A stretch of DNA of 64,000 bases from Streptomyces triculaminicus. GTDB lineage: Bacteria > Actinomycetota > Actinomycetes > Streptomycetales > Streptomycetaceae. The first letter of the stretch is position 1; each line of letters starts with the position of its first letter. Of the stretch, positions 49,462 through 58,378 are shown piece after piece. The DNA lies in NCBI RefSeq assembly GCF_017349075.1, contig NZ_JAFMOF010000001.1, forward strand, positions 1,860,001 to 1,924,000, written 5' to 3'. The notes under the pieces are model-generated. The model was not told the DNA's origin and did no database searches. It worked only from the letters and a program-made list of their open reading frames with translations. A program made the translations under genes and the position numbers.

Positions 49462-50787
49462 TCACAGCTCCCCCAGCCGGCGGATGACGGGCGCCACGCG
49501 CTGCACGCCGTGCCGGTAGGCGCCGCGCGCCGCGTCGCGCAGGGCTTCGCGCGTGGCGCGGCGCAGCGCGCTCTCCTGCCGCCCGGGCGCGGCGCGCCCC
49601 GGCAGGGGGCGCCCCTGGGGGTCGAAGCCGTAGCGGGCGAGGACGGCGGGGAGGTAGCCGGGGGCGGTGCGGGCGGTGTAGTAGGGGGCGAGCGGGGGCA
49701 GGGCGGGGCGGGCGGCGAGGTCGGCGACGCGTTCGCGGGCGGCGTCGAAGGCGTGCGCGTACGAGCCGTCGGGTGCGACGCCCTGCCGGGCCGTCCAGCC
49801 GGTGTCGGGCTCGGGCAGGCGGCCGGCGTCGAGCTCGTCCCAGGAGACGAGGCAGCCGGAGCCGAGGAAGTGGTGGTTGCCGAGCGGTTCGCGGACGCCG
49901 AGGTCGGTGAGGACGGCGGTGGGGATCGCGCGGTGGAGGGATTCCAGGGCGGCCGTGGAGCTGACCGTCACCAGCAGGTCGGTGGTGTCGAGGACCTCGC
50001 CCATGTGCCCGTAGACCAGGCGGCAGTTGGCGGGCAGTCCGCCGGGGAGGCGGGCGGCGAGCTTCTGGTAGGGGTGTTCCTCGATGTGGGTGGTGTGCTC
50101 ACCGGGCTTGCTGCGCAGCTTGATCAGCACCTGCCTTCCGGGGTGCAGGCGGGCATGGCGGGCGGCGCGTTCGAGCAGGTAGGCCCGGTCGGCGCGGCCG
50201 TCGGGGACGGATGGCTGGGCGGCGAAGACCACGGTGTACGGGCGGCCTTGGGACGGTCCGGAGTACGGCTCGCCGCCGAGGAAGGGCAGCGCGCACTCGG
50301 TGACGCTGTGCGCGGGGGCGCCCGCTCCGGCGTACACGGCGCGGAACCGCTCCGCGTCGTGGCGGGAGTTGGCGAGGACGACGTCCGCGCCGTGCCGCAG
50401 CAGCAGCCCGTCGGCGAGCTTCTCGTAGACGACGCCGACGTAGCCGGTGACGACGACCGGGCGGGCCGGGGCCGGACCCCAGGCGTGGGCGAGGCCGTGC
50501 AGCAGGGCCTGGACGGCGCCCCCGACGCAGGAGAGCACGAGAACGTCGTACCGGTCCCGGCCGGCGGCGGCCGTGAACTCCGCTCCGGTGACCTCGCGCA
50601 GCGCGTCCGCGCGGACGCCGACCTCGGCGAGCTGGCGGACGGTGGGCGTCGCGCGGCCGCGCAGCAGGAAGCCGTCGAGCCGGCCGCCGGGGGCGATCCG
50701 GTGCGCGGTGAGCGCCCCCCATTTCCACCGGGTGTCGGAGTCCGCGAGCACCGCGATCCGGGGCGGGGAATCGGTACGTGAGTGCAC
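49462..50787 (-). CDS. Putative glycosyltransferase (DUF6716-type)
   Basis: A 441-residue protein with two-domain glycosyltransferase-like character. PRIAVLADSDTRWKWGALTAHRIAPGGRLDGFLLRGR lies at the start, then DVLVLSCVGGAVQALLHGLAHAW and TGYVGVVYEKLADGLLLRHGADVVLANSRHD. In the C-terminal half VLIKLRSKPGEHTTHIEEHP, LLVTVSSTAALESLHRAIPTAVLTDLG and LGSGCLVSWDEL match. I believe this group is annotated DUF6716. GTG 50787 was chosen over the longer frame. It lies next to nonulosonic-acid genes and is divergent from a GT2 gene, so it probably adds a polymer sugar. Confidence 0.75.
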   Translation of the reverse strand: MHSRTDSPPRIAVLADSDTRWKWGALTAHRIAPGGRLDGFLLRGRATPTVRQLAEVGVRADALREVTGAEFTAAAGRDRYDVLVLSCVGGAVQALLHGLAHAWGPAPARPVVVTGYVGVVYEKLADGLLLRHGADVVLANSRHDAERFRAVYAGAGAPAHSVTECALPFLGGEPYSGPSQGRPYTVVFAAQPSVPDGRADRAYLLERAARHARLHPGRQVLIKLRSKPGEHTTHIEEHPYQKLAARLPGGLPANCRLVYGHMGEVLDTTDLLVTVSSTAALESLHRAIPTAVLTDLGVREPLGNHHFLGSGCLVSWDELDAGRLPEPDTGWTARQGVAPDGSYAHAFDAARERVADLAARPALPPLAPYYTARTAPGYLPAVLARYGFDPQGRPLPGRAAPGRQESALRRATREALRDAARGAYRHGVQRVAPVIRRLGEL

Positions 50788-50961
50788 GTCGCCGACGATA
50801 GAAATCCATTCCGTTTCGTTGCCCAACGGGGCTTCAACAGCCGGTAAACAGCACACCGACGGTCGGCGAATCGGTTGACGGAACGGGGTGGTTCACAAAT
50901 CCGCCGCGCTTCGTTCACCTGCGCTTGCGCTCGGCGTCAGAACGAATGCCGGGGCAGCACA

Positions 50962-50967
50962 TAGCGT
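50962..50967 (+). promoter_or_regulatory. -10 element of leaderless GT2 promoter
   Basis: TAGCGT lies 7 nt before GTG 50975, the start of the GT2 gene. No ribosome-binding site precedes that codon, which fits a leaderless mRNA. The -35 is not clear. Confidence 0.4.
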
Positions 50968-50974
50968 CACGCGC

Positions 50975-51982
50975 GTGGTCAAGCTCTCCGTCGTCGTGCC
51001 GTTCTACAACGTGCAGACATATGCCCCCGACACCCTGAGAAGTCTGCGTGCGAACGCACGCGAGGACTTCGAATTCCTTCTCGTCGACGATTGTTCGACG
51101 GACGGCACGCCGGGGGTGCTGGAGCGCGCCGCGCGGGACCTGCCGGGAGCCGTGCTCCTGCGCCACGAGACGAACGGAGGGCTGGCCACCGCCCGCAACA
51201 CCGGGCTCGACGCGGCGCGCGGCCGCTACATCACCTTCCTCGACGGCGACGACTGGCTGGCGCCCGGCCACTACGAGCGGCTGCTACGGGTCGCCGAGGA
51301 CCTGGACGTCGACTTCGTCCGGACCGACCACGTGCAGTGCACCGGCCGGAACCGGACGGTCCACCGGGTGCCCGTCGGCCGCCGCGGCGTCGCCCTCCAC
51401 CCGCGCGAGTGGATACTGCCCGCCGGCCGCTCCACCTCCGTCGACTACCCCTACGCATGGGCGGGCCTCTACCACCGGCGGCTGCTCGACGCGGGCCTGC
51501 TGCACTTCGTGCCCGGCCTGCGCACCGCCGAGGACCGGCCCTGGATCTGGCGGCTGCACCGCGAGGCGCGGTCCTTCGCGGTCAGCGGACTGCTCGGGGT
51601 GTTCTACCGGCGCGGGGTCGCCACATCACTCACCCAGATCGGTGACGTACGGCAGCTGGATTTCATTCGCGCGTTCGACACCGTATTGGCGGAAACGGCC
51701 CGCGACCCCGAGGCGGAAAAACTCCTCCCGAAGGCCGTTCGTACGTACTGTGCGATTATTTCGCACCATCTCGGATCGATCGAACGATTCGAACCGGCCG
51801 TCGCCGGAAAACTGCGTTCGATGAGCGCGGCCGCCATGAAACGGATGCCTCCCGAACTCCTCCGGGACGCCCTCGATTCCATGGACGAGGACCGCGCCGC
51901 CCGCCTGCGCCGGCTGCGCCGCCGGGCGGCCGTGATCCCGGCGCCGCGGCCCGCGGACGCCGGCCCGGAGGTGGCCGCCTGA
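50975..51982 (+). CDS. Family 2 glycosyltransferase
   Basis: A 335-residue GT2 enzyme. The GT-A domain has KLSVVVPFYNVQTYAPDTLRSL at the start, FLLVDDCSTDGTPG, TARNTGLDAARGRYITFLDGDDWL (the DxD, metal-binding) and an Arg/His-rich acceptor part. GTG 50975 begins the fold and a TAGCGT -10 lies 7 nt before it. Its stop overlaps the start of the polysialyltransferase-type gene (TGATG at 51980-51984). It probably adds sugars to a nonulosonic-acid wall polymer. Confidence 0.9.
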   Translation: MVKLSVVVPFYNVQTYAPDTLRSLRANAREDFEFLLVDDCSTDGTPGVLERAARDLPGAVLLRHETNGGLATARNTGLDAARGRYITFLDGDDWLAPGHYERLLRVAEDLDVDFVRTDHVQCTGRNRTVHRVPVGRRGVALHPREWILPAGRSTSVDYPYAWAGLYHRRLLDAGLLHFVPGLRTAEDRPWIWRLHREARSFAVSGLLGVFYRRGVATSLTQIGDVRQLDFIRAFDTVLAETARDPEAEKLLPKAVRTYCAIISHHLGSIERFEPAVAGKLRSMSAAAMKRMPPELLRDALDSMDEDRAARLRRLRRRAAVIPAPRPADAGPEVAA

Positions 51983-53346
51983 TGCCCGCGCCCGCCCGCA
52001 CCCAGCTCCTCATGGCCTCGACGCTCTACGGCGCCGCCACCCTGGCCGCGGCCCTCGACGCCGGGCTGCTCCCCGCCGCCGACCGCCGGCTGCTGATCGT
52101 GGCCAACACCGCCGCCGTCCCCGAGACCACCCCCGCCTTCGACGAGGCCCCCGGCTTCGAACGGCTGCGCACCCGCTTCGACGGGGTGCTGTCCTGGAAC
52201 GAGACCATCAGCCCCTTCCACCCCGCCGGCTGGTCCCCGCGCCCGGACGACGCGCCCCTGTGGGAGCGGCACCTGCGGCTGCTGTGGGGGCTCGGCACCG
52301 ACGACGTGGAGATCGTCCTGGAATCCCTCCAGGTCAACCCCGCCCTCGCCCTCGCCCAGCTGTTCCCCGACGCGCCCCTGGACGTCTACGCCGACGGCCT
52401 GATGAGCTACGGCCCCACGCGCAGCAGGCTCGATCCGCTCATCGGCACCCGCGTACGCCGCCTGCTCCACGTGGACCTGGTGCCGGGCCTGAAGCCCCTG
52501 CTGCTCACGGAGTTCGGGGTCGAACCGGAGATCGTGCCGAACGAGGTCTTCACCAAGGTCCTCGCCGAGCTCTCCGACGCCACGGCCGCCGGCCTGCCCG
52601 ACGCCCCCGAGGGCGCCGCCCTGCTCCTGGGCCAGTACCTCTCCGCGCTGGACATCCTCACCCCCGAGGAGGAGGAACGGCTCTACGTGAGCATGCTGCG
52701 CGGGGCCGTCGCCCGAGGCCACCGGACCCTGCTCTTCAAGCCGCACCCCTCGGCCCCCGCCCGCTGGTCACGGCTGCTGGAGGAGGAGGCGGACCGGCTC
52801 GGCGCGGACCTGACCCTCCTGGAGACGCCCGTCCTGGCCGAGGTGGTCTGCCACCGGCTGCGGCCCGCCCTGGTCGTCGCCTGCTTCTCCACCGCGCTGT
52901 TCACCGCGCGCGCCTTCTACGGCCTGCCCGTCGCCCGCGCGGGCACGGACCTGCTGCTCGAGCGGCTCGCCCCGTACGAGAACAGCAACCGCGTCCCGGT
53001 GACCATCGTGGACGCGCTGCTGCCCGGCCTCGAGGACGACGGCGGCCGGGAGCCCGACAGCCCCGAGCGGCTCGAGGGACTGCTGGCCGCCGTCGGCTAC
53101 GCGATGCAGCCCCGCATCCACCCGGGCCTGCGCCCCGCCGCCGAGCGCTACCTCTCCGCGCACCTGGACGCCCGTACCCGGCGCTACTTCAAGCGCCGCC
53201 GCCTGACCTCCCTGGCGCTGCCCGGCGCGGTCCCCTCCCAGCTCGCCTTCCTGCCGCGCCACCCCGCCGTCCGCACGGTGGCCCGCCGGGCGCGGGCGGT
53301 ACGCAGGCGGCTGCTGAAGCGGAAGAAGACGGCGGGCTCCGCATGA
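51982..53346 (+). CDS. Polysialyltransferase-family protein
   Basis: A 454-residue protein of the A-2,8-polysialyltransferase type (PF07388, as recalled). The motifs are LDVYADGLMSYGPTR near 135 (the (D/E)DG-type site, here ADG), TLLFKPHPSAPARW near 250 (HP), and VVACFSTALFTARAF near 300 (the Ser/Thr motif). The N-terminus LLMASTLYGAATLAAALDAG is the family opening. A basic C-terminus (KRRRLTSLALPGA, KRKKTAG) may bind the membrane. It would extend or link nonulosonic-acid residues. It is translationally coupled to the GT2 gene. Confidence 0.82.
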   Translation: MPAPARTQLLMASTLYGAATLAAALDAGLLPAADRRLLIVANTAAVPETTPAFDEAPGFERLRTRFDGVLSWNETISPFHPAGWSPRPDDAPLWERHLRLLWGLGTDDVEIVLESLQVNPALALAQLFPDAPLDVYADGLMSYGPTRSRLDPLIGTRVRRLLHVDLVPGLKPLLLTEFGVEPEIVPNEVFTKVLAELSDATAAGLPDAPEGAALLLGQYLSALDILTPEEEERLYVSMLRGAVARGHRTLLFKPHPSAPARWSRLLEEEADRLGADLTLLETPVLAEVVCHRLRPALVVACFSTALFTARAFYGLPVARAGTDLLLERLAPYENSNRVPVTIVDALLPGLEDDGGREPDSPERLEGLLAAVGYAMQPRIHPGLRPAAERYLSAHLDARTRRYFKRRRLTSLALPGAVPSQLAFLPRHPAVRTVARRARAVRRRLLKRKKTAGSA

Positions 53347-53413
53347 CGTCGGGCTCCCGTATGACGTCGGGCGCCCGTATGACGTCGGGCGCCCGTATGA
53401 CTCCGGCGCCCTC
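53343..53413 (+). repeat. 18-bp tandem repeat with repeated ATG codons
   Basis: Three 18-bp units of ATGACGTCGGGC(T/G)CCCGT run from 53343 to 53396, followed by a degenerate fourth unit to 53413. Further short repeats (ATGGCCCTTATAG, ATGGGCCTTATAG) lead to the acyltransferase gene. The first ATG overlaps the TGA of the upstream gene. Confidence 0.85.
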
Positions 53414-53468
53414 ATGGCCCTTATAGCCCTACAGCCCTCATGGGCCTTATAGAAATGGCGACTTCCGC

Positions 53469-54632
53469 ATGACGACGGTCCAGGCTCCGAGCACCGTACG
53501 GCCCCCGGAACAACGAAGCGCCGGCAAGGCGGCGGCCGGGCGGAAGGACTCCGGCGGGCGGCTGTACGCCCTGGACGGTCTGCGGCTGGTCGCCGCGCTG
53601 ATGGTGGCGCTCTACCACTACGGCGGCCGGGACGGCGACGTCAGCCGGGCGTGGGGGGCCTCGCCGCGCCATGAGTTCCCGCACCTGTCGACGGCCTTCG
53701 CCTACGGCTGTCTCGGGGTGCAGATCTTCTTCGTCATCAGCGGCTTCGTCATCTGCATGAGCGGCTGGGGCCGCCCGCTGCGCTCGTTCTTCGCCTCCCG
53801 GGCCGCCCGTCTCTACCCCGCCTACTGGGCCGCGATCGTGCTGGTCACCCTCGTCTTCGCGCTGCCGTGGGCGCCGTACACGCCGGTGCCGGCGAGCGAC
53901 GTACTGGTCAACCTCACCATGCTGCAGCAGCCGGCCGGGGCCGACCGGGTGCTCGGGGTGTGCTGGACGCTGTGGGCGGAGGTGCGCTTCTACGCGCTGT
54001 TCGCGCTGTTCGTGGTGCTGCCGGGGGCGACGCGTCGGCGGGTGGTGCTGTTCTGCGCGGTGTGGACGCTGATGACGGTCGTCACGACGGCGTCCCATGT
54101 GGAGTTCCTGCGCGTGGTGTTCATGCCGGAGCACTCCATGTTCTTCATCGGCGGCATCGGCCTGTACCTGGTCCACCGCTTCGGCCATGACGCCGTGGCC
54201 TGGGGCATCGTGGCCGTGAGCTTCCTGCTGGGCCAGCACTACGCGGTGGCGGGGCTGTGGCACCCGCCGAACCCGCACTACTTCTCGTACCGCTCGCCCT
54301 ACGTCATCATCGCCGTCCTCGCCCTGGGCTACGCGGCCGTGGCGGCGGTGGCCCTGGGCGGCACGCGGTGGGCGCGGTGGCGGTGGCTGCCGTTCGCGGG
54401 GGCGCTGACGTACCCCTTCTACCTGGTGCACGAGCACCTGGGCTGGGTGGTGATCGGCGGGCTGCACCGGGGCCTGGGGCTGCCGTCGTACGTGACGTTC
54501 GGGCTGACGCTGCTGGTGATGCTGGTGCTGGCGTGGGTGCTGCACCGGTGGGTGGAGCACCGGCTGACGCCCGTGCTGCGCGGGGCGATCGACCCGCGCA
54601 GCACGGGCGTCAGTCGCCGGCCGCGGGCTTGA
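53469..54632 (+). CDS. Acyltransferase family 3 membrane protein
   Basis: A 387-residue OafA/YrhL-type acyltransferase with about ten membrane helices. It begins LYALDGLRLVAALMVALYHYGG, the family signature with the catalytic His in LYHYG. VQIFFVISGFVICMSG and the arginine-rich FFASRAARLYPAYW follow, and VEHRLTP sits at the end. It transfers acyl groups (often acetyl) to extracellular sugars, so it may O-acylate the nonulosonic-acid polymer. It follows the polysialyltransferase-type gene after a short repeat region. Its 3' end overlaps the convergent TetR gene by 23 bases. Confidence 0.9.
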   Translation: MTTVQAPSTVRPPEQRSAGKAAAGRKDSGGRLYALDGLRLVAALMVALYHYGGRDGDVSRAWGASPRHEFPHLSTAFAYGCLGVQIFFVISGFVICMSGWGRPLRSFFASRAARLYPAYWAAIVLVTLVFALPWAPYTPVPASDVLVNLTMLQQPAGADRVLGVCWTLWAEVRFYALFALFVVLPGATRRRVVLFCAVWTLMTVVTTASHVEFLRVVFMPEHSMFFIGGIGLYLVHRFGHDAVAWGIVAVSFLLGQHYAVAGLWHPPNPHYFSYRSPYVIIAVLALGYAAVAAVALGGTRWARWRWLPFAGALTYPFYLVHEHLGWVVIGGLHRGLGLPSYVTFGLTLLVMLVLAWVLHRWVEHRLTPVLRGAIDPRSTGVSRRPRA

Positions 54633-55263
54633 GCAGCGTGGCCTCGATCCCGGCGATGACGGCCTGCAGGCCGTCATCGAAGCCGCGGTCGAGGTTCGCG
54701 AAGAACTCGTACCCCGCCTCGGTGGCGAGCGGGTACCCCTCCATCTCCAGGGTGCGGTCCTCCAGGTCGTAGGCGGGGTCGCGCTCGCCGCCGGGCTCGG
54801 GGTAGACGGACTGCTCCTCGATCACGTAGCCCATCGTGTAGGTGTTGGCGGTGAACATGGCCCGGGCGGCGGCACGCGGCGCGAACCCGGCGTCCACCAG
54901 CACGCGCATCATGCCCTCGACCGAGCCCGCGTGGCCGCTGTCGGTGAAGCGCGTGCCCCCGAAGACCTTCCCGCCGTCGCGGTAGCCGAGCAGGAAGCGG
55001 CGCAGCCCGCGCATGGTCCCGGCCAGAAAGGCCTGCCAGGAGCTGCGGTCGATCGCGGCGATGGGGCCCTCCATGCGGCGGAACATCTCCGTCGCCATCT
55101 CGTCGAGCAGCGCCTGTTTGTTCTCGAAGTGCCAGTAAAGGGCCGGAGCCTGGACGTTGAGCTCCTTGGCGATCCTGCGCAGGGTCAGGCCTTCGAGGCC
55201 CACCTCGTTCAGCAGGCGGAGCGCGGTGTCGGCCACTTGGGCGCGATCGATTCGAGGTGCCAC
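54610..55263 (-). CDS. TetR-family regulator (TetR_C type)
   Basis: A 217-residue TetR close to classical TetR/OtrR-type repressors. The HTH is at about residues 5-50 (IDRAQVADTALRLLNEVGLEGLTLRRIAKELNVQAPALYWHFENKQALLDEMATEMFRRM). The C-terminal ligand domain has FGGTRFTDSGHAG and MFTANTYTMGYVIEEQ. Divergent from a FAD monooxygenase gene. Two copies of a CTTAAC-AAC-GTTAAG-type site lie in the gap, and it probably represses that gene in the absence of its ligand. Confidence 0.92.
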   Translation of the reverse strand: MAPRIDRAQVADTALRLLNEVGLEGLTLRRIAKELNVQAPALYWHFENKQALLDEMATEMFRRMEGPIAAIDRSSWQAFLAGTMRGLRRFLLGYRDGGKVFGGTRFTDSGHAGSVEGMMRVLVDAGFAPRAAARAMFTANTYTMGYVIEEQSVYPEPGGERDPAYDLEDRTLEMEGYPLATEAGYEFFANLDRGFDDGLQAVIAGIEATLLKPAAGD

Positions 55264-55271
55264 CTTGACAG

Positions 55272-55324
55272 CTTAACAACGTTCAGTTCAGGCTGGGCAC
55301 CGCAACGGACTTAACAACGTTAAG
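55272..55324. promoter_or_regulatory. Paired TetR-type operators
   Basis: CTTAAC-AAC-GTTAAG (55310-55324, perfect 6-bp arms) and CTTAAC-AAC-GTTCAG (55272-55286, one mismatch) lie 38 bp apart, between the divergent TetR and FAD-monooxygenase starts. One copy per gene suggests control of both promoters. Confidence 0.85.
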
Positions 55325-55336
55325 GGGGGACCGTCC

Positions 55337-56854
55337 ATGTCCATGGACACCGACATCCTGATCGCGGGCGCCGGACCGACCGGCCTCGTCCTCGCCATCG
55401 ACCTCGCCCGCCGCGGCATACCCCACCGCGTCGTCGAGCGCTCCGAGCGAGGCTTCCCCGGCTCGCGCGGCACCGGCATCCAGCCGCGCACGCTGGAGCT
55501 CTTCGACGACCTGGGCGTCATCGACGCGATCATGGCCGGCAGCGGGCCCGTGCCGACCGTGCAGACGTGGGAGGGCGCCGAGCGCTCCGAGAAGTGGAAC
55601 CTCACCGAATCGGCCGACGCCTCGCCCGCCATCCCCTACCCCGCGGCCCGGATGCTGCCCCAGTGGCGCACGGTGGAGATCCTCTACGCCCGCCTCGAGG
55701 AGCTGGGCGGCCGAGTGGACTTCAGCACCGAACTCACCGGCTTCACCCAGGACCCGGACGGCGTCACCGGCACCCTGCGCCACGCCGACGGCACGGAGGA
55801 GACCGTACGGGCGAAGTGGCTCGTCGCCGCCGACGGCGGCCGCAGCGAGGTCCGCCAGGCGCTCGGCATTCCCTTCACCGGCGAGCAGGTCGACTCCCGC
55901 CCGGTCCTGATCGCCGACGTCCTCCTCGAGGGACCGGACCGCGCGCGGATCGACGGCGGCCACTGGCACATGTGGCAGAAGGAGGAGTCGGGCTTCGTCG
56001 CCCTGCGCCCGCTCGAGCAGGTGGAGACCGTCCAGGTCATCGCCGGCTTCGCGGACGACGGCAAGGACATCGACCTGGACACCGAAGCCACGCCCGAGGC
56101 CCTCGGCCGCCTCGTCGCCGAACGCACCCGCCTCGACCTGACGATCAGCGAGGTGCGCTGGGCCTCCGCCTACCGGGCCCGCATGGCGATGGCCGAGCGC
56201 TTCCGCTCCGGCCGGGTGTTCCTCGCCGGGGACGCCGCGCACGTCCACTCCCCGGCCGGCGGCCAGGGCCTCAACACCAGCGTCCAGGACGCGTACAACC
56301 TGGGCTGGAAGCTGGAGGCCGTACTGCGGCGGGGCGCCCCCGACGGCTTGATCGACTCCTACGACACCGAACGCACCCGCATCGCCGCCGACGTGCTGGG
56401 CCTGAGCACCCACATCCACCAGGCCGACGTGGGGAACGGCGGCGGCCGCTGGCGGCGCGGCAAGGAGACCCACCAGCTCACCCTCGGCTACCGCGAGGGC
56501 CCCCTGACCCGCGAGCTGCGGCGGGACGTCCCCGAGGACGCCCTGCGCGCCGGGGACCGCGCCCCGGACGCGCCCTGCCAGGACGCCTCGGGAGCGCCGG
56601 TGCGGCTGTTCGACGTGTTCCGGGGGCCGCACTTCACGCTGCTGGACCTGACCGGCCAGGCCGGCGACGAGCCTTCGGCGCCGGAACTGCCCGACTGGGT
56701 ACGTACGTTCCGCCCGCAGGACCCGGAGGGGCACGCCAAGGCGGCGTACGGGTCGGGGCTGTTCCTGGTGAGGCCGGACGGCTACGTGGGGCTGGCGACG
56801 GACGACGTGCGGGATGTGGAGGCGTACGTGGGGTTGGTGGCGGGGGCCGCGTGA
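55337..56854 (+). CDS. FAD-dependent aromatic/polyketide monooxygenase
   Basis: A 505-residue flavoprotein monooxygenase of the phenol/tetracycline-hydroxylase type. The dinucleotide site is ILIAGAGPTGLVLAIDLARRG near residue 6, the DG motif is VAADGGRSEVRQALG near 168, and the GD motif is VFLAGDAAHVHSPAGGQGLNTSVQDAYNLGWKL near 294. A thioredoxin-like C-terminal domain follows. It hydroxylates an aromatic or polyketide ring with NAD(P)H and oxygen, and it may inactivate an antibiotic. GGGGGGACC precedes the start. It is divergent from TetR with paired operators, so it is likely induced by its substrate. Confidence 0.93.
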   Translation: MSMDTDILIAGAGPTGLVLAIDLARRGIPHRVVERSERGFPGSRGTGIQPRTLELFDDLGVIDAIMAGSGPVPTVQTWEGAERSEKWNLTESADASPAIPYPAARMLPQWRTVEILYARLEELGGRVDFSTELTGFTQDPDGVTGTLRHADGTEETVRAKWLVAADGGRSEVRQALGIPFTGEQVDSRPVLIADVLLEGPDRARIDGGHWHMWQKEESGFVALRPLEQVETVQVIAGFADDGKDIDLDTEATPEALGRLVAERTRLDLTISEVRWASAYRARMAMAERFRSGRVFLAGDAAHVHSPAGGQGLNTSVQDAYNLGWKLEAVLRRGAPDGLIDSYDTERTRIAADVLGLSTHIHQADVGNGGGRWRRGKETHQLTLGYREGPLTRELRRDVPEDALRAGDRAPDAPCQDASGAPVRLFDVFRGPHFTLLDLTGQAGDEPSAPELPDWVRTFRPQDPEGHAKAAYGSGLFLVRPDGYVGLATDDVRDVEAYVGLVAGAA

Positions 56855-56860
56855 CGACAG

Positions 56861-56898
56861 AGGCCGGGCGGAAGCGTGGTGACGCTCCCGCCCGGCCT
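56861..56898. terminator. Terminator between monooxygenase and gntP
   Basis: A 17-bp stem with one mismatch (56861-56877 with 56882-56898) around GGTG between convergent genes. Confidence 0.8.
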
Positions 56899-56936
56899 GT
56901 CCGTCCGCGGTCGTTGCCGTGCCTACATGGCCGTCT

Positions 56937-58337
56937 CTACAACACCACGGACAGCAGGAGCACGAACACGATCCCCACCACCGAGATCACCGTCTCCATC
57001 AGCGACCACGTCTTGAGCGTCTGCCCGACGCTCATCCCGAAGTACTCCTTCACCATCCAGAAGCCCGCGTCGTTGACGTGCGAGAAGAACAGCGAGCCCG
57101 CCCCGACCGCCAGCACCAGCAGCGCCGAGTGGGTCGTGCTCATGTCGGCGGCGAGCGGGGCGACGAGTCCCGCGGCCGAGATCGTGGCGACCGTCGCCGA
57201 CCCGGTGGCCAGCCGGATGCCGACCGCGATCAGCCAGGCGAGCAGCAGCGCGGAGACGGACCAGTCCTTGGAGACGTCGAGGATCATCCGTCCCACGCCG
57301 ACGTCGATGAGCGTCTGCTTGAAGCCGCCGCCCGCGCCGACGATCAGCAGGATGCCCGCGATCGGTACGAGCGACTTCTCCACCGTCCCGGCCAGCCGGT
57401 CCCGCCCGAAGCCGGCGGCGCGGCCGAGCGTGAACAGCCCGACGAGCACGGCCGCGAGCAGGGCGATCAGCGGCGAGCCGACGACGTCCGCGACGCGCTG
57501 CACGGGGTGCTTCGGGTCGTCGACCACGATGTCGACGAGCGCCTTGACCAGCATCAGCACCACCGGGAGCAGCACCGTGCCCACGGTGACCGCGAAGCCG
57601 GGCCGCCGCTCGAGCTCTTCGGAGGGCCGCTGCGGAATCATCTTCTCCGGCGGTGCGATGTCCACCCAGCGGGCCGCGAGGCGCGAGAAGACCGGCCCGG
57701 CGATGACGGCGGTCGGCACGGCGACGAGCACGCCCAGGGCCAGGGTGACGCCGAGGTTCGCGCCGATGCCGTCGATGGCGGCCAGCGGGCCGGGGTGCGG
57801 CGGCACCAGACCGTGCATCACGGACAGTCCGGCCAGCGCGGGGACGCCGATGCGCATGAGCGAGTGACCGCCCCGCTTGGCGACGAGCAGCACCACGGGG
57901 ATCAGCAGCACGATCCCGACCTCGAAGAACAGCGGCAGGCCGATGACGCCCGCGATCAGCACGATCGCCCACGGCATCGAGCGCGTGCCCGCCCGGGCCA
58001 GGATCGTGTCGACGATCTGGTCGGCGCCCCCGGAGTCGGCCAGGAGCTTGCCGAGTATGGAGCCGAGGGCGATGAGCACGCCCACGCCCGCGACGGTGGA
58101 GCCGAGCCCGGCCGTGAAGCTGGCGATGACCTTGTCGAGGGGCGCGCCCGCGACGGCCCCGAGGACGAGCGTGCCGAGGGTCAGGGAGAGGAAGGCGTGC
58201 AGTTTGAGGCGGGTGATGAGGAGGACGATGACGGCGATGCCGACGAGGACGGCGATGCCGAGCTGTGCGTGACCCGCCGATGTGATCGGTGCGGTGGGTG
58301 CTGCCGCGGCCAGCATCTCGACGCTGAGAGTGCTCAC
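56937..58337 (-). CDS. gntP: Gluconate:H+ symporter (GntP family)
   Basis: A 466-residue GntP/Gnt transporter with about 12-14 helices. ITRLKLHAFLSLTLGTLVLGAVAG, LGSILGKLLADSGGADQIVDTILARAG, MHGLVPPHPGPLAAIDGIGANLGVTLALG, and LAVGAGSLFFSHVNDAGFWMVKEYFGMSVGQTLKTWSLMETV are the family signatures. It imports gluconate with protons. GTG 58337 follows AAGGAAGCCC. It lies after gntK on the same strand, 41 bases away, and forms a kinase-transporter operon controlled by the divergent GntR. Confidence 0.93.
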   Translation of the reverse strand: MSTLSVEMLAAAAPTAPITSAGHAQLGIAVLVGIAVIVLLITRLKLHAFLSLTLGTLVLGAVAGAPLDKVIASFTAGLGSTVAGVGVLIALGSILGKLLADSGGADQIVDTILARAGTRSMPWAIVLIAGVIGLPLFFEVGIVLLIPVVLLVAKRGGHSLMRIGVPALAGLSVMHGLVPPHPGPLAAIDGIGANLGVTLALGVLVAVPTAVIAGPVFSRLAARWVDIAPPEKMIPQRPSEELERRPGFAVTVGTVLLPVVLMLVKALVDIVVDDPKHPVQRVADVVGSPLIALLAAVLVGLFTLGRAAGFGRDRLAGTVEKSLVPIAGILLIVGAGGGFKQTLIDVGVGRMILDVSKDWSVSALLLAWLIAVGIRLATGSATVATISAAGLVAPLAADMSTTHSALLVLAVGAGSLFFSHVNDAGFWMVKEYFGMSVGQTLKTWSLMETVISVVGIVFVLLLSVVL

Positions 58338-58378
58338 GGGCTTCCTTGGGAGAGGGGGTCGGTCGGTGTTGTCTGTGG

